From: Toxotes chatareus | Lineage: Eukaryota > Chordata > Actinopteri > Toxotidae | Direction of reading: 5' to 3' | Assembly: GCA_016801885.1 (NCBI GenBank) | Contig: CM028902.1 | Location: forward strand, 19,573,080 to 19,637,079 | Length of the DNA stretch: 64,000 nt | In this document: positions 35,071-46,610 of the stretch, piece after piece | Layout: the number at the start of each line of letters is the position of its first letter | Position numbering within the stretch: position 1 is the first letter of the stretch | Program-made: the position numbers and the translations under genes | Notes under the pieces: model-generated | The model's database searches: none | The model's input: the letters and a program-made list of their open reading frames with translations, nothing else | Told to the model about the DNA's origin: nothing

Positions 35071-36420
35071 AATGTTGATGTCCCTGCCTGCTCCTAAAGC
35101 AATAAAAAACTTCTTTGCTTCATATCAAAGAAGTCTAGAGTTAAAGTACTGCTGTACTTGTTGCAATGACAACAGTCTTTCCTACTGTCTGCCAGACATA
35201 AGAAATTAAAGTTGGCTTCAGAAGCAAATCAAGTAGCTCATGTCACTTCTTCAGAGCTTTGGAAGAACAGAGGAGGCAGTGTGCAGCATCGAATTCCTGT
35301 GCATGCACATCACAGAAATCCTCTAAAGGTTCAGAACGTCTCTTTAGGTCCTGAGGAAACTAAAGAGAGTCGCTTTGCAATCAGTGTTCATGACCAGGTC
35401 TCACAGCCTGGTGTGAAGTGATCTGCTTCAAAGCGAAAGGTCCTACACTGGGTAGTGAAACCTGCACAGCTCATTACAGGAACGAGTCAACCTATGATCA
35501 AAAGACATCTACACAGAACAGTGCATAAGGAAGTGTCCTAAACAGTCCTTTCAAGATGACACACCACACCAGGACTTTCATTACCTAAGAACACTTTCTT
35601 TTCACAAGATGATAAAATCAAGAACAATGTTGTGGCTGAAGGTCTGCTCAGGTTCTCTGTCTAGTAGAAAAGATGAATCTTTGGCACAAAGTTCAGTCAT
35701 GAAACTACTTCCTTTTTTTTTTTTTTTTTTTAAATCAAGTTAAATCAAAGGTCAGCTGCCATTTTGTTTTCACTTCATCATGCAGACATATGTCTCAGGC
35801 AAGTCTCTGCAAGTTGCTTTTCATTCTGGAAAAAAAAGTGAAGTGGAAACCAGAGGCAGCCTGACAGGAAAAAAAAAAATAAAACAATTCAATGACATGG
35901 TATTATATGCAGCAGCATATTTTGAAAAGTAACTGATCTTTTGGCAAGAATACGTTAAAATATACTACTGTGTCACTGGTGCGTTGCATCTATTCCTGAA
36001 TAGCTTGAAATTACCAAATCCCACAACTGTGTCATCTTATTGATTGTGGAAATTATTGTGGAAACATTTTCTTTTCCTTATTCTAAAGTGTTACACCATG
36101 AATACATGGTTTAACTTCAGAGAGAAAGAATACACCCTTCTGTCAAAAGGATTAATGACCCCCCCCCCACCACGTGGCGTAATCCCCACCCCTTTATGAT
36201 GTCACATCCTAACCCCGCCCATAGAACCCCCGCCTCTTTTCTGACATCACTTCCTTCATCCTACCCCCTTCATTGTTTTTCATTCCCTTCAAGACAACAT
36301 GAAATAAATATAAATAAATAGGGGTGTTTGATGTGAACATTTTGGTGCTTGATGTAAACATTGGTTGTAGAAGCTCCTTTCCATGTGCTGTGGTCCTCTT
36401 ACTCCTGCTTGTCCTCCCTC

Positions 36421-36945
36421 TCTGCAGAAAGTATCACACACACATGCTAAGTGACAGAGTTTGAGATCAAAGAGTCAAAATGCAATGTTGTAGACTCTAA
36501 GGCCTCTCGTGACAAGGCATTTGTTGATTCGAGCGCGTCGCAAAGGTGAGAAAATAATATCCCCTTCTTTCATTTGCTACAACTCGCTTCCACCCCCCCT
36601 TGAGAAAACCTATCTATCCCTGGGAAAACCCCTCCCCGCATCATCACACCTCTCCAGCAATTTTCTGCAGGACGATATAATATAATATATAAATATATAT
36701 ATGTAAAAGCGTTTATAAAAGTTCTGAAAATACAAACTTTCAAAGTTGCAAAATAAAATAAAATTGAGGAGCGACAAAAGTCCTTTTCCCGTTCTTCCAT
36801 GGTCCTTACTCTGCAGAATGTCTGAAGGTCCGGATCTGCAGAAAGTTTCACACAGAGTTTCATATCAAAGGGCCAATATGCAATGTTGTAGACTATAAGG
36901 CGCCTCATGACAAAGCATTTGTTGTTTAGGATGCATCAAAGAAGA
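36421..36945 (+). repeat. Local direct duplication of ~110-125 bp
   Basis: 36421-36545 and 36835-36945 share the run from TCTGCAGAAAGT through ATGCAATGTTGTAGACT to GACAAGGCATTTGTTG (one-letter variants between them). The 290 bases between include a TATA-rich stretch (36676-36702). Upstream, 36160-36260 is C-rich with several CCCCRCCC runs and two ATGATGTCACA/CTGACATCAC motifs. Confidence 0.8.
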
Positions 36946-37004
36946 ATAAAAACAGAGAAAGGTATAAATGTGCAAGTGAGAAAGTAACGTCGGTACATAG
37001 GTGA

Positions 37005-37245
37005 GGATCACTTCCGCGTTCGCGTTTCTCAGCTGCGGCTGGGGGCTGGCTCCAGAAGCCCACTGATTCCATTAGAGTACGTGTTTACATAACCTTGGCA
37101 AAATCTTTTTAAAGTGTTGGCATCATGGCATATAAGTGTAGACACTTTGTCATACGTTTTCTGTCCCAGTTTGCGCTTACACACACAGCTCAAGGGGTGA
37201 ATTTCCCACAATGCCCGACGCCCGTCCCTTCTGTCGGTGGGAGGG
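37005..37245 (-). mobile_element. hAT-related repeat fragment (internally deleted relative to 52.2-53.7 kb)
   Basis: Reverse complement of two separated blocks in the region 52180-53705: the block with GACAAAGTGTCTACATTTAT and the block with CCCAGCCGCAGCTGAGAAAC. Here they are contiguous, with the junction near 37056-37065. In the other copy about 1.2 kb lies between them, including the hAT transposase C-terminus. This is either a deletion derivative of the longer element or the state before an insertion. Confidence 0.75.
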
Positions 37246-37677
37246 GGGGCATTAATACAATGTCTAAAATAAAATTTCCCCAGACTGTCAGTCTATCAGT
37301 GTCTATAGTGTATATTTAAGCATATATATATATATTTAGAGAGAGAGCGTGTGTCATCTAATGCAAGTATTATTCCATTTTCTTCCACAGTAAAGCCAGA
37401 GATGTTTATGTCAGGAAACAGGAATGTTTTTTGTGCACAGTTTGTACCTTATACGAACATTTTAAGGATGAATGAATTGACTACTGAGCCCTCCTTTTGT
37501 CTGCAGTTGGGTTTGGAAAATGGTACATCCAAATTTCTCTCCTCCTGCTTAACTGTGTAATGGGTTTAATGGTAATGGGCTACTGATTCAAAGGGAGGTA
37601 ATATGAAAAACACAGGAAAGCAAAATGATAGAAAGAACAAAGGACGAGTGGAAAGTGGTGGACACAGGGAAAATACA

Positions 37678-38340
37678 CTGCTCAGCCACAACATTAAAAC
37701 TAGTTATGTGTGTATACATACACTGGGGTCGAAAAGCCTCATACCACTAGTCACTTCAATAGACACTTCTGTTTTACATTTGTTTCAAATTTGAATTTGT
37801 TTTTTCATTACAAAGAGTGGTATCACCTTGATAATCTGAATGAAAAGTCAAATCTTGTGTTATGTATCTGTGTATTTCTGGATATCTTTGCATTTGGTGT
37901 GTGTCCCTTCTGCTTTAATGACAAAATGTGCTTGAGCATGGACTCCACATGTTTGTGCAAAAGCGGACGACCCAGCATCATTTGACATTGTTCCAAAAAG
38001 CTTCTTGTGAGAAGTCGTCGTTTGTAAGTCGTCCTCTGAGACCACCGGTAGACAGTACTTTTGTTGACTGGAGTCTTGCATTCTTTATTTTGCAAATTCT
38101 TTATCTGTGATGAATTTTTTTTCTGTCAATCAGGGAAATAAGTTTGATCTTTTGATGGTGTGGTCACTTTTAGTCTGCCCGATCATGCTTTGGATACAAC
38201 TGATCCAGTTTCTGCAAAGTCCTTTAGAGCTCCAAACACTGCCCCCTTAGAAACCTTTAGTCTGAAGTCCCTCTTTGCTTAGAATAACAGTTACACATTC
38301 ATTTAGTTCTGATGCCATTTTCCCACTATCACAATACTAC
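37678..38340 (-). pseudogene. Tc1-like transposase N-terminal relic
   Basis: On the minus strand an ATG at 38316-38318 begins MASELNECVTVILSKEGLQT, the start of a fish Tc1-like transposase (HTH DNA-binding domain). Pieces in other frames continue it: SKARSG-type hinge equivalents near 38180 and TPVNKSTVYRW near 38050-38075. Several frame breaks and stops. It runs toward a terminal-like sequence near 37700-37730 (ACACTGGGGTCGAAAAG). The catalytic domain is absent. Confidence 0.7.
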
Positions 38341-38399
38341 TTAGTGAGCAATGATCCGCTGAAAGTTTGAGGCACAGCCTTATTTGTAACGGGTGAGCA

Positions 38400-39613
38400 C
38401 TGGCTGTAGGTTGAGTTGCCTCAACGAGCTTCTGATGAGGAGATCAAGTCCACCTGAGTCTCATCTGAACACATGCTTCAGTGGAAGAGACACAACTCAA
38501 GGAAATCTGACCTTTTGCACAAAGGAGTAATGTTGGTCACAGATCCAAATTTGCTAAAATTTGATTATTGACCAAGAAATAGGGCAGAATCTTAAATATT
38601 TCTTCATCTTGCATGACACTATTTTTAAATGTTTCTGAATTCGCAACCTCATTTCCATGTTTACGTGAAAACCTAACCTTAACCAAAGAGCTTTTATTGT
38701 GTAATCCTAACCACAGACAGGACTGTGATTGTGAACCCTGGTCTCTGGTCTGACAGTTGTACACTTTGTGCGCTATTCACCCAAACCATCTCCTGGTAAT
38801 ACCGCTGCCATTAATAAATGTAGCGCTTCATTCATTAAAAAAACTAATGCCTCTGAACATAATCCACCCAGCAATTACACTTCTTGCAAACACAATTTAG
38901 CTGCATAGTCATAGTCATTTCTAAGAGACAGGGTTCAGGCAGGTTTAGCTGACGCAAGAGTGGCGGTGCACCTTACCACTTTGCAGAGTTGATGCACAAC
39001 AGGGTCTACATGGAAGAGTAATCATAAGGAAATCTTACCTGGGACCTCATCACAAAAGCCCATGTTTGAGGTGTACAAAGCAGCATATGGACCATCCAGA
39101 GTCATTCTGGAAACGAGTGCTGTGGACAGATGAAGTTAAAATTGAGCTGTTTGGCCACACTGGAGGGAAAAAAAGGAGTAGTGTGTGATGAAAATAGCAT
39201 GGCAACTGTTAGGGCTGGAAATATTTTCCTGTAGTGTTGTGAGACAGGAAGAGACACAGGAAGCAAAGATAGAGGGAGGACTGGATTCCACTAAATATCA
39301 GCAAATTCTGGATGCAAATGTCATGAGACAGTCAACAAAGTTAAACTGAAAGGAGCCTGGCTTCTACAACAAGACAGTGATCCAGATCACACCTTGAGAT
39401 CCACCACAAGCTACTTGAAGAAACACAAGCTGATGTTCTTAAGTACTCTCTTTTTTTTTTTAAGTTCATGGAATAAAAAGCAACAGTGAAAATTGAAACA
39501 TATGAAGAAAGGTTCATTTTAATGTCTGTTTGCCACAGGGGTTGTATTTATATATTTTCCTTTCAAAATATGTAATTTGCCCAGGGAGGTGTGCAAACCT
39601 TAGCATATGACTG
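38400..39613 (+). pseudogene. Tc1/mariner element relic with transposase catalytic pieces
   Basis: The plus strand carries recognisable transposase segments in different frames: SFWKRVLWTDEVKIELFGH at about 39100-39160 (catalytic Asp codon 39129-39131) and LLQQDSDPDHT near 39361-39390 (second Asp at 39379-39381). Between them is DSTKYQQILDANV-like sequence. The right end near 39586-39613 (GTGCAAACCTTAGCATATGA) resembles the terminus of a common fish Tc1-like family. It is frameshifted and inactive. Its head abuts the minus-strand Tc1 fragment, so two relics lie head to head. Confidence 0.75.
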
Positions 39614-39837
39614 TGTATGAAAATATATAAAAACTGCAAAATAGCTTTGATGTGGCTTAACATAGATAACACAGGGTCTTCAAAGCTCTGTTGGAAGGAT
39701 AAATACCATGCTTGGAATAGATTTTCCTTCATTTGCTGTTTTGATGGTGGTGGTGTGGTGTACTGTCAGTCCCAAATCTTCCATAGGTGTGTAAATGATA
39801 ATGAACATCATTAACATCACTCATCAAACTGTTTAAG

Positions 39838-39945
39838 TCAAGCTAAATTTTATTTATATGGCCCAATATCACAAATCACAAATGCACCTCAAGGGGATTC
39901 ACAATCTACATAGCATATGACACCCTCTGTCCTTAGACCCTTAGC
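39838..39945 (-). repeat. Retroposon 3'-end fragment
   Basis: The phrase TTTTATTTATATGGCCCAAT followed by ATCACAAATCACAAATGCACCTCAAGGG is recognised as the inverted 3' end of a fish retroposon family. The tail faces left. No coding part is attached. Confidence 0.5.
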
Positions 39946-40259
39946 AACTATTCATTCCCTGTAAAATATTGTAAACATTATAACTACACTGTCTTTGTAT
40001 GGCAGTATGGTAGCATTATAAGCATGTGCTATTAGGCTAGCATTGGCTAAACATACTTTATGTGGATCTATTTTCACAGTACCAGATGAAAACATATGTT
40101 TGTGCACTACTATCAGAACAAAGCATTAGAAATGTGGGTAAAAGTTTCCTTATTATAACGTAAGTCTGTGGTATGAGGGCTCTAATATAAAGCAGCCCCT
40201 TATTCACCAATTTCTTCTCTTAGAGCAGGGGTGGGTGGCATTATCACAACTGGTAGTAA

Positions 40260-40570
40260 CCAACTACATGTCATGTCTAGCTCTTAAGTCTGGTCTGATG
40301 TCCTTGTTCCCTTGTGTTGTCTTTTACATTTGGTTCATGTCTTATTTTGAAATCTCTACCTGCCTGTCTAGTTCTAGATTCACTTCCTGCCCTCCTGTGT
40401 TTTGATTACTGCCCCACCTTGATGTGTTTTACCTGTGTTTAATTGTTCTTACCACCACTTAGTGTATTTAAGTCTTGTCTGCCCCTTTTTCTGTGCCAGA
40501 TCGTCTTTGTCCCTTGAGTCGCGCGTTCCAGCTTTTGTTCCCAGTGTTGCTCCTTGTCTGTTCTGACCCA
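40260..40570. mobile_element. Diverged copy of the 10.1-10.7 kb repeat family, opposite orientation
   Basis: Shared phrases with the reverse complement of 10097-10701: a run like GTGTATTTAAGTCTTGT, CCTGTGTTTAATTG and TGTTTTGATTACTGCCCC. Starts near CATGTCATGTCTAGCTC. More decayed than the first copy. Confidence 0.5.
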
Positions 40571-41338
40571 GTTTGGTCCTCCTTTTTATTCCTACCATGA
40601 GATAATATTGTTTTCTTTTTTAAGCATGACCATAATTGTTCCTTTATCCTGTGGATATTATTGTAATCATGTACAATGTACTTATTTTAACCCAAACCAC
40701 GATGTTTCATTAAACCTAACCAAGTCATTTTTGTGCCTACAATATCCTCTTGCTGATAGGGGTTTCAGACCAGGAAATATTTCCCTGTCATTCCAGAAGA
40801 GATGGACTTGCAACATATTTTGTTGTTTGATTTGTTTTGGACTCTTCTTCTGCTGTCATAATTCACACAGCCCCTACGCCTCCATGTCACTGGCTATTTT
40901 AAGTATTTGAACAAACAATTAATGCTTATTCTGAAGACTGTCTCCATATGGGTGTTCATTCTGTAAGTATAGTTGACATGTTTAACTTTTGTGTCATTCT
41001 TTTTCCATTATGTGTAAGATACTAATGTATTACTGGTTATTTTTCGCTGTTAAATTTGATCTCACTCCCAGCTAAATCTCAAACATATTGTCCAAAAAAC
41101 TTGAGCCAAATCAACTGCCATGTTATTTCAGCTACAAAATTTGAAGCACAGATCTGTGACAGCCCAAAGACTGGTGTGTTTGTCCAGTCAGGTGTCTGAA
41201 GGGATGATGTGATGATTGATCGCTGATGAGTATACAGCCTGCTTGGAATGACTTCAGCCATGAGCAAATGCTTATTAGGCCATGCAATACCACAAGGACC
41301 AAAACAATCTTTTTTTTTTAATCATTTTGTTTGTCACT

Positions 41339-41376
41339 TGGTGCTGGTCTGCAAAGTGTTTTGCAGACCAGCACCA
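41339..41376. repeat. Perfect 17-bp inverted repeat with 4-base loop
   Basis: Left arm TGGTGCTGGTCTGCAAA (41339-41355), loop GTGT, right arm TTTGCAGACCAGCACCA (41360-41376). The arms are perfect complements and pairing does not extend further out. Confidence 0.97.
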
Positions 41377-42201
41377 GATAAATGAGTGAATACAGGCCTT
41401 TCATTTTCTCATTTACAAATAGATAAAAGCTGCTGAAGTTGAAACTGGCTGTATTTTTGTCTTTATTCCCAGAGTAAGCCATTTTAAATATGTATATCAC
41501 CAACTTCATCTGCAGTGTGCACTGACCAACAGCATGTTGTGTATTCTTGCACATCAAAATGAAAGAATAAAGAGTTTATCAAACTGTTTTCTGCTTTTAA
41601 CAGCAAGCTCTTTTTGTAGCAATTAACTTAGCAGATGTGTTTTTCGCTGGCAGTAGAATGTGTCATTACAGCTAATCAAACCAGGGCCACAGCAGTACAT
41701 TAATGAGAAAAAAAGTGATCATGAAAAAAACACATTTTAAAAGGTACCTATATGGAAATGTGATGAAAGCAGGTTTATTTGACTAAAACTGGTTGCATGT
41801 TTCTAATTTACTGAGAATTTTGGGGGAATAAGTGCTATTCATTATTCACAAATTGTAATCAATAATTGACTAACCATGAGTAATTCATGGATAGTACTCA
41901 GAATGGTAATACTACTGGGATGCCCTCTTGAAAATTGTCGCTGCTGTTTTCAGTCAAACTGTGGAACAAATGCACACCCTCATCCATACACAGGGCTTTT
42001 GATCTTGTCCATCCAACTCTAAGTCTAATCACTTTTTTATGTACAAAATTCTAATGACTGTGGACAGAGGATCTAAGCTTCAAGCCTGCATCTCTCCCAT
42101 TCACAGTGCACAGCCTTTTCGCTGGTTTTTTTTTTTTCAAAATATGTAAATCAACAGGGTAAGTAGTTTGCCAAATCAAGCTTTTAAATGATTGTGTAGT
42201 G

Positions 42202-42204
<3 letters not shown>

Positions 42205-42278
<74 letters not shown>
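42205..42278. repeat. (CT)n(GT)n compound microsatellite
   Basis: About thirteen CT units pass directly into about twenty-three GT units. Confidence 0.97.
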
Positions 42279-45200
42279 TCAACAGTGTGAACAGTGAACC
42301 ATGTCATTGGGCAGTAGCATTAATTATCTGTCATGCATGAGATTCAGGTTAAACGTTGCACTGAATGATCCACACCGCAATCTGGAAATACACAAGATAA
42401 CACCTTCTTTATTTCATCTTTGTGTTTGAGTTTGCATCATTTTGGATTTGAATTACAGAAATGTGTCTCAAATAGAACATAAACGTTAGCAAGCTGTGTT
42501 TTTTTTTACAGTGATATATTTATACAATAATACTATATTATGACACTATAATTATGCCTGGCTTGTGTTGTTTTTAAATTGAACCTATAGATTCCACTGT
42601 AATTACCAAGGAACATTTATCTCTATGGTAATTAGGCCTACATTTTTTGAATGTGATCAGGTCAGTCTGTCTTTATTTGTGTTTGACAGCACAGGGACAA
42701 GATGCTAATCCTATTCTGGGCACAATGAGTAGTACCTGCTCTTCCTCTCTCATCTCCATCACCTCTTCTCTTTCTTTTTCTGTCAGTCTCCTCATCTTGT
42801 CCCGTATCTCTTCCTTTCCCAAAGCTGAGGTTTGATTGATACAGTCTTTTCATTTTCGTCTGTGTCACTGAAGAAAGCAAACACAGGGTCAACTGATATT
42901 TATATGGAAATTTTAAAGGCCTCTGCTTGGATAGTCTTGCAATGAAAATAAAAATATATGGTGATATCTCATTTTAACATGCATCTCAACCCTTTGCACA
43001 AACTGAACTGAAAGAAAAGCATTTCAACAATAGTTGAAAGTTTATCAGACTGACATTGGATGCATGAAATAAATGTTAACTAGCTAGCTCAATTAAAACT
43101 AACAAATAGCAATTTGTCAGATGATGTCTGGGGATGAATGGCATTGAGCTACAAGCAGTCTGCTGGAAAAAATCTCTAGTTACCTGCATCACACCTCAGC
43201 GGGCTCAGATGCCTGTTTGGTTTGTTGACACAATTAAAGTGTTAGACTGGGTTAGAAAAGAAAGTCTGTTATCTTAGCGTTGTACAATATCTTTGCATCA
43301 CCAATGGAGGGTTGTTTTTAGGCAATTATTTCACAACTTTATCATATACACTTCACAAAAACCACCATGTTCCAGACCTTGGTGACCGCAGTGGTCGGTA
43401 TGGCCTTGGTTAGCATTAGAAAAGGCATGTGTGGCGTGAGATCGTGAGATCTGTGTCTATTGCGTGAGTCTCATGCTCAGCGCATGAGAGTTGGCAGCCC
43501 TGCTAGCATACATTCAGTTAACTAAAAGCTTTTACAGCATTCGCCCCTCACTGTCGTGTTGAAATGTCTGAGCTAACCACAACCCCTCAACTCACCCATG
43601 GCCTTACCCCTTTCATTGAGTTGTGATGTTTAGCCAACAGATCTCTTGAGCTCATGGAAAATGGTGTTTGTTAGGCTGCTAAAAAGCTCTTGTGTAATTG
43701 GGTAAACATAAAATCACAGTAATTACAATGAATATGTTTCAGTTAATTGCAAATTACATATTAGATATTAGTTAGTACAAAAAATGAATGATAAATAAAT
43801 ACAGTCATTCTCTAGGTTTCAGATTTGACTTGCAGGTAATGAAGCACAACGACATTAAAAACCTATTCATTAATGTGCAACCACCAAATAAGCATTTGTT
43901 TAGCTTGTCCTCTACCTTATGCACTGGTGTATCTCCCACACGTGTCTGAGCTAATAATACATTTTGGTCATGATAGAAAAAAAATATGCAAGAAAATAAT
44001 TTGTGTACCTCCTGCTGTGTAACACTTAGCAAAGTCAGAGGTTTGTGTACACACACATAAATAGACATGCATAATCACAATTTTCTCTTAACACCAATCT
44101 GAGAAATTACAGGCTGCAGGTGAGCTCAGATCTTCCTTCAGACCAGCACTGCTGCTGTCAGAATTCCAATGAGGCTATTACTGTCTTCACCCTGTTCCTC
44201 CACCCTTCCTGTTTTATATCCTCATATGCATATGAGTTCTTTTCTTACTTTATGTCCTCCACTCTTTTGTCCTTGTCTTTGTCCTCTCCCATGTGCTGTC
44301 CTTTTCATATCCTCATGTCTCATCCTAATGTCTCCACACCTTTTTTTCCCCTAATATTACCACTGTATTCCTTTTCTTCAGTCTCACATCCTGTCCTCAC
44401 CTCTCTCCTCTTCTCTTGTTCTCTCCTTTCACCCTGTCTCCTCACAGCACTCTGACGTCTATCAAAGTTGGAATAATGAGAGACAATCTTTCCAGTGCAT
44501 ATCTTCACACAGGCCGACCCTGTCATGCATTGTATTCCCATGGTCTCCTTAGCAATGAGTCAGCATCTGGCTTTCTTGGGGTCAGAAACTACCATGTCAG
44601 CTTTGAAGGTAATGGCAGCAGAACTTTAGAAATGTCTTAAACAGCCCTGAAGATAATAACCACATACACATTCAAACAGGTCGGTAGATATTTACTGCGC
44701 GAGTGTTGTTTTGCAAAATTATTCCGGTAGGATTTGTGGAGTCAAACCGTCCTTTTCTCCTCGCTCTCTTTTAGTCTTCCGTCCTCAGCCCTCATAGTGT
44801 TATCCACTCAGCCTCCACTCCTCTACTCCCTGTCGACCTCCCCCTCCATTTCCTCCTCTCTCCACCTCATTCACTTATCCTCCGCCTTGTCTCCCTCGCT
44901 GCTGTGCCTCTTTCCTCCTGCCCTTCCTACTGCACACCTCATTCAAATATGAGTTCATAGATGAATTTCATGACGATTTGTGGCACCTCGGTGCAGAGAC
45001 GAATCTAATGAGAGGCAATTACCAAGATGCAGAACTCGCTAATGGACCTTTACCATCGTTTGTCTCCAGCTGATCTTGCTACACTCCTCCTTCAGCAAGG
45101 AGGGGAGTGGGAATGGAAGCACAGTGAGGGTAGGCCACAAGTGAACTTTCAAATGTGTTGATCATGTTTGAATGTCAAGGGTTTTCTCCAAAAGTCAAGC

Positions 45201-46514
45201 ATTGTAACACCAGGAAAAAGCAATGTGTAGATCTAAAATTGAACACAGTTTAAGGCAGGTGCACCAGTGATATTTACCACCCAATCATAAAGCCATCTCA
45301 CACTGGGAAGAGCAAAACTGGAGCCAAGGCATTACACCATTGTAGCAATAGCAGTTAGCAGTGATAGCTTGAAATGTATGGCTCAAGACCGGGGTGTTTT
45401 TAACCTTGTATTGGCAGTTTAGACAACCTTTGAATTTAGAGGCTTATAATTACACATAGTGACAGCAAATAATTTAATAAAATAGATTTAATTTAGTGTT
45501 GTAAGATTTGAAGGACTGGCAGGTATGGATTAATCAAGTACAGTTCATTTGTATAGCCAAATATCATACAATGTCTCATTTGGTTTTCTAGACCCACATC
45601 AGCAATGGCTACCAACTCAGCCCAAATTCATCAAAAGAAAAAACTAAATCAACACAGACAGAAAACTGCATGGTGAGTGAAATCAAAGACAGACTTCCCT
45701 GGGGATGAAGTTGGACCACAGGTGGGAAAAAGTCAATTACAAAAATGAAAAGAAAGTTGGAACAATTAGTGGTTGTACAAACAGTAGAAACATTGCAATT
45801 GATGTCCAACAGTAGGAGTATAATAAGACAAAATTGATGTATGTAGCAAGGCCACTATAATAAACCCAATACCATTATTGAAATTTAAGTTTATTAATGG
45901 TAAGTAATGGATAAAGTGTAAGAAGGTATGAAAGGCTGAATGGTGTTTGTTCCTCTAGCTAGTCTCATAATAGATTAGAATAACATGCAATCATAATGAC
46001 AGTGCACACCAAAGAGTGCTACTGCTGGAGCTTAAGAAAGTGTTTTGATCAACTTAAACAAAATTTGATTTCAAAGGAACCAGCTTCTTTCATAACAGCT
46101 GGATGTTAGGGCTGGGAGAGTAGGCACAGTAGGAAGGCTCTATTTCCTGAGAATTTTATCTGAGTTCTTGATAATGATGAGGCCTCCCTACTGATATATA
46201 AAAGCATGCAGATGAAGGTTGAGTAAGCAAATCAGGCCGAAATCGATTAATAGTTAATATTTTATAAAATCAGCTCTGTGGATATGAAGCAATTGCAGGG
46301 AGATAGAACTTCTAGATTAGAACTTCTAGATGGCCCAGCTCCTGAACCTATCACCCTGTTGGTAATTTTGTCATTGTCAACATGTCATGTACACAGGCCA
46401 CCTGTATCTCCACTTGACAAAACTTGACAGTGACTCTGCAAATCATCTGATGAGCATGCCCAAATATGAAGATCAAGCAGTTATAACCAGCTGGCTAGTG
46501 CCTTCAGATTATTC

Positions 46515-46610
46515 ATGTTTTCATAATGTCTGTGAGGGTTTCTTCCAGGTGCTCAGTTTTCTTCCCATAGCCTAAAGACAACAAAGATCCAGGTTAGGAG
46601 ACTTGGTGTT
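46515..46610 (+). repeat. Fragment of a common fish interspersed repeat
   Basis: The phrase GAGGGTTTCTTCCAGGTGCT followed by TTTTCTTCCCATAGCCTAAAGACA and CAGGTTAGG matches a very common fish repeat phrase (gggtttcctccgggtgctcc type). Diverged; class not assigned. Confidence 0.55.

Larger units (their letters stand above)
26431..36400. other. Ten kilobases without a recognised gene
   Basis: No exon with recognised protein content. Simple repeats: (CA)n at 27020-27048, (TA)(TG)n at 27985-28025, an ATGGATC-type short tandem at 29276-29310, a 14-base duplicated unit at 30814-30845, and T/A runs at 33161-33180, 34540-34567 and 35709-35731. Open frames at 29291-29551 (plus) and 29427-29714 (minus) overlap one another and are not recognised. 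34690-35460 has a repeat-like character. This could be intergenic sequence or a large intron; nothing here decides. Confidence 0.5.
40571..45530. other. Five kilobases without a recognised gene
   Basis: AT-rich sequence with no exon I recognise. It contains the hairpin at 41339-41376, a large CT/GT microsatellite at 42205-42278, and a repeat-like fragment at about 43385-43505 (GCGTGAGATCGTGAGATCTG, GAGAGTTGGCAGCCCTGCTA) of a kind seen in fish. 44190-44460 and 44750-44950 are CT-rich on the plus strand and give spurious Ser/Leu/Pro open frames. Confidence 0.5.

Noticed and set aside
41339..41376. MicroRNA precursor
   Set aside because: A 17-bp stem with a 4-base loop is too short for a typical precursor, and pairing does not extend outward.
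44120..44455. 111-codon Ser/Leu/Phe-rich open frame
   Set aside because: A CT-rich DNA stretch gives this composition in any frame; no exon boundary or family signal.
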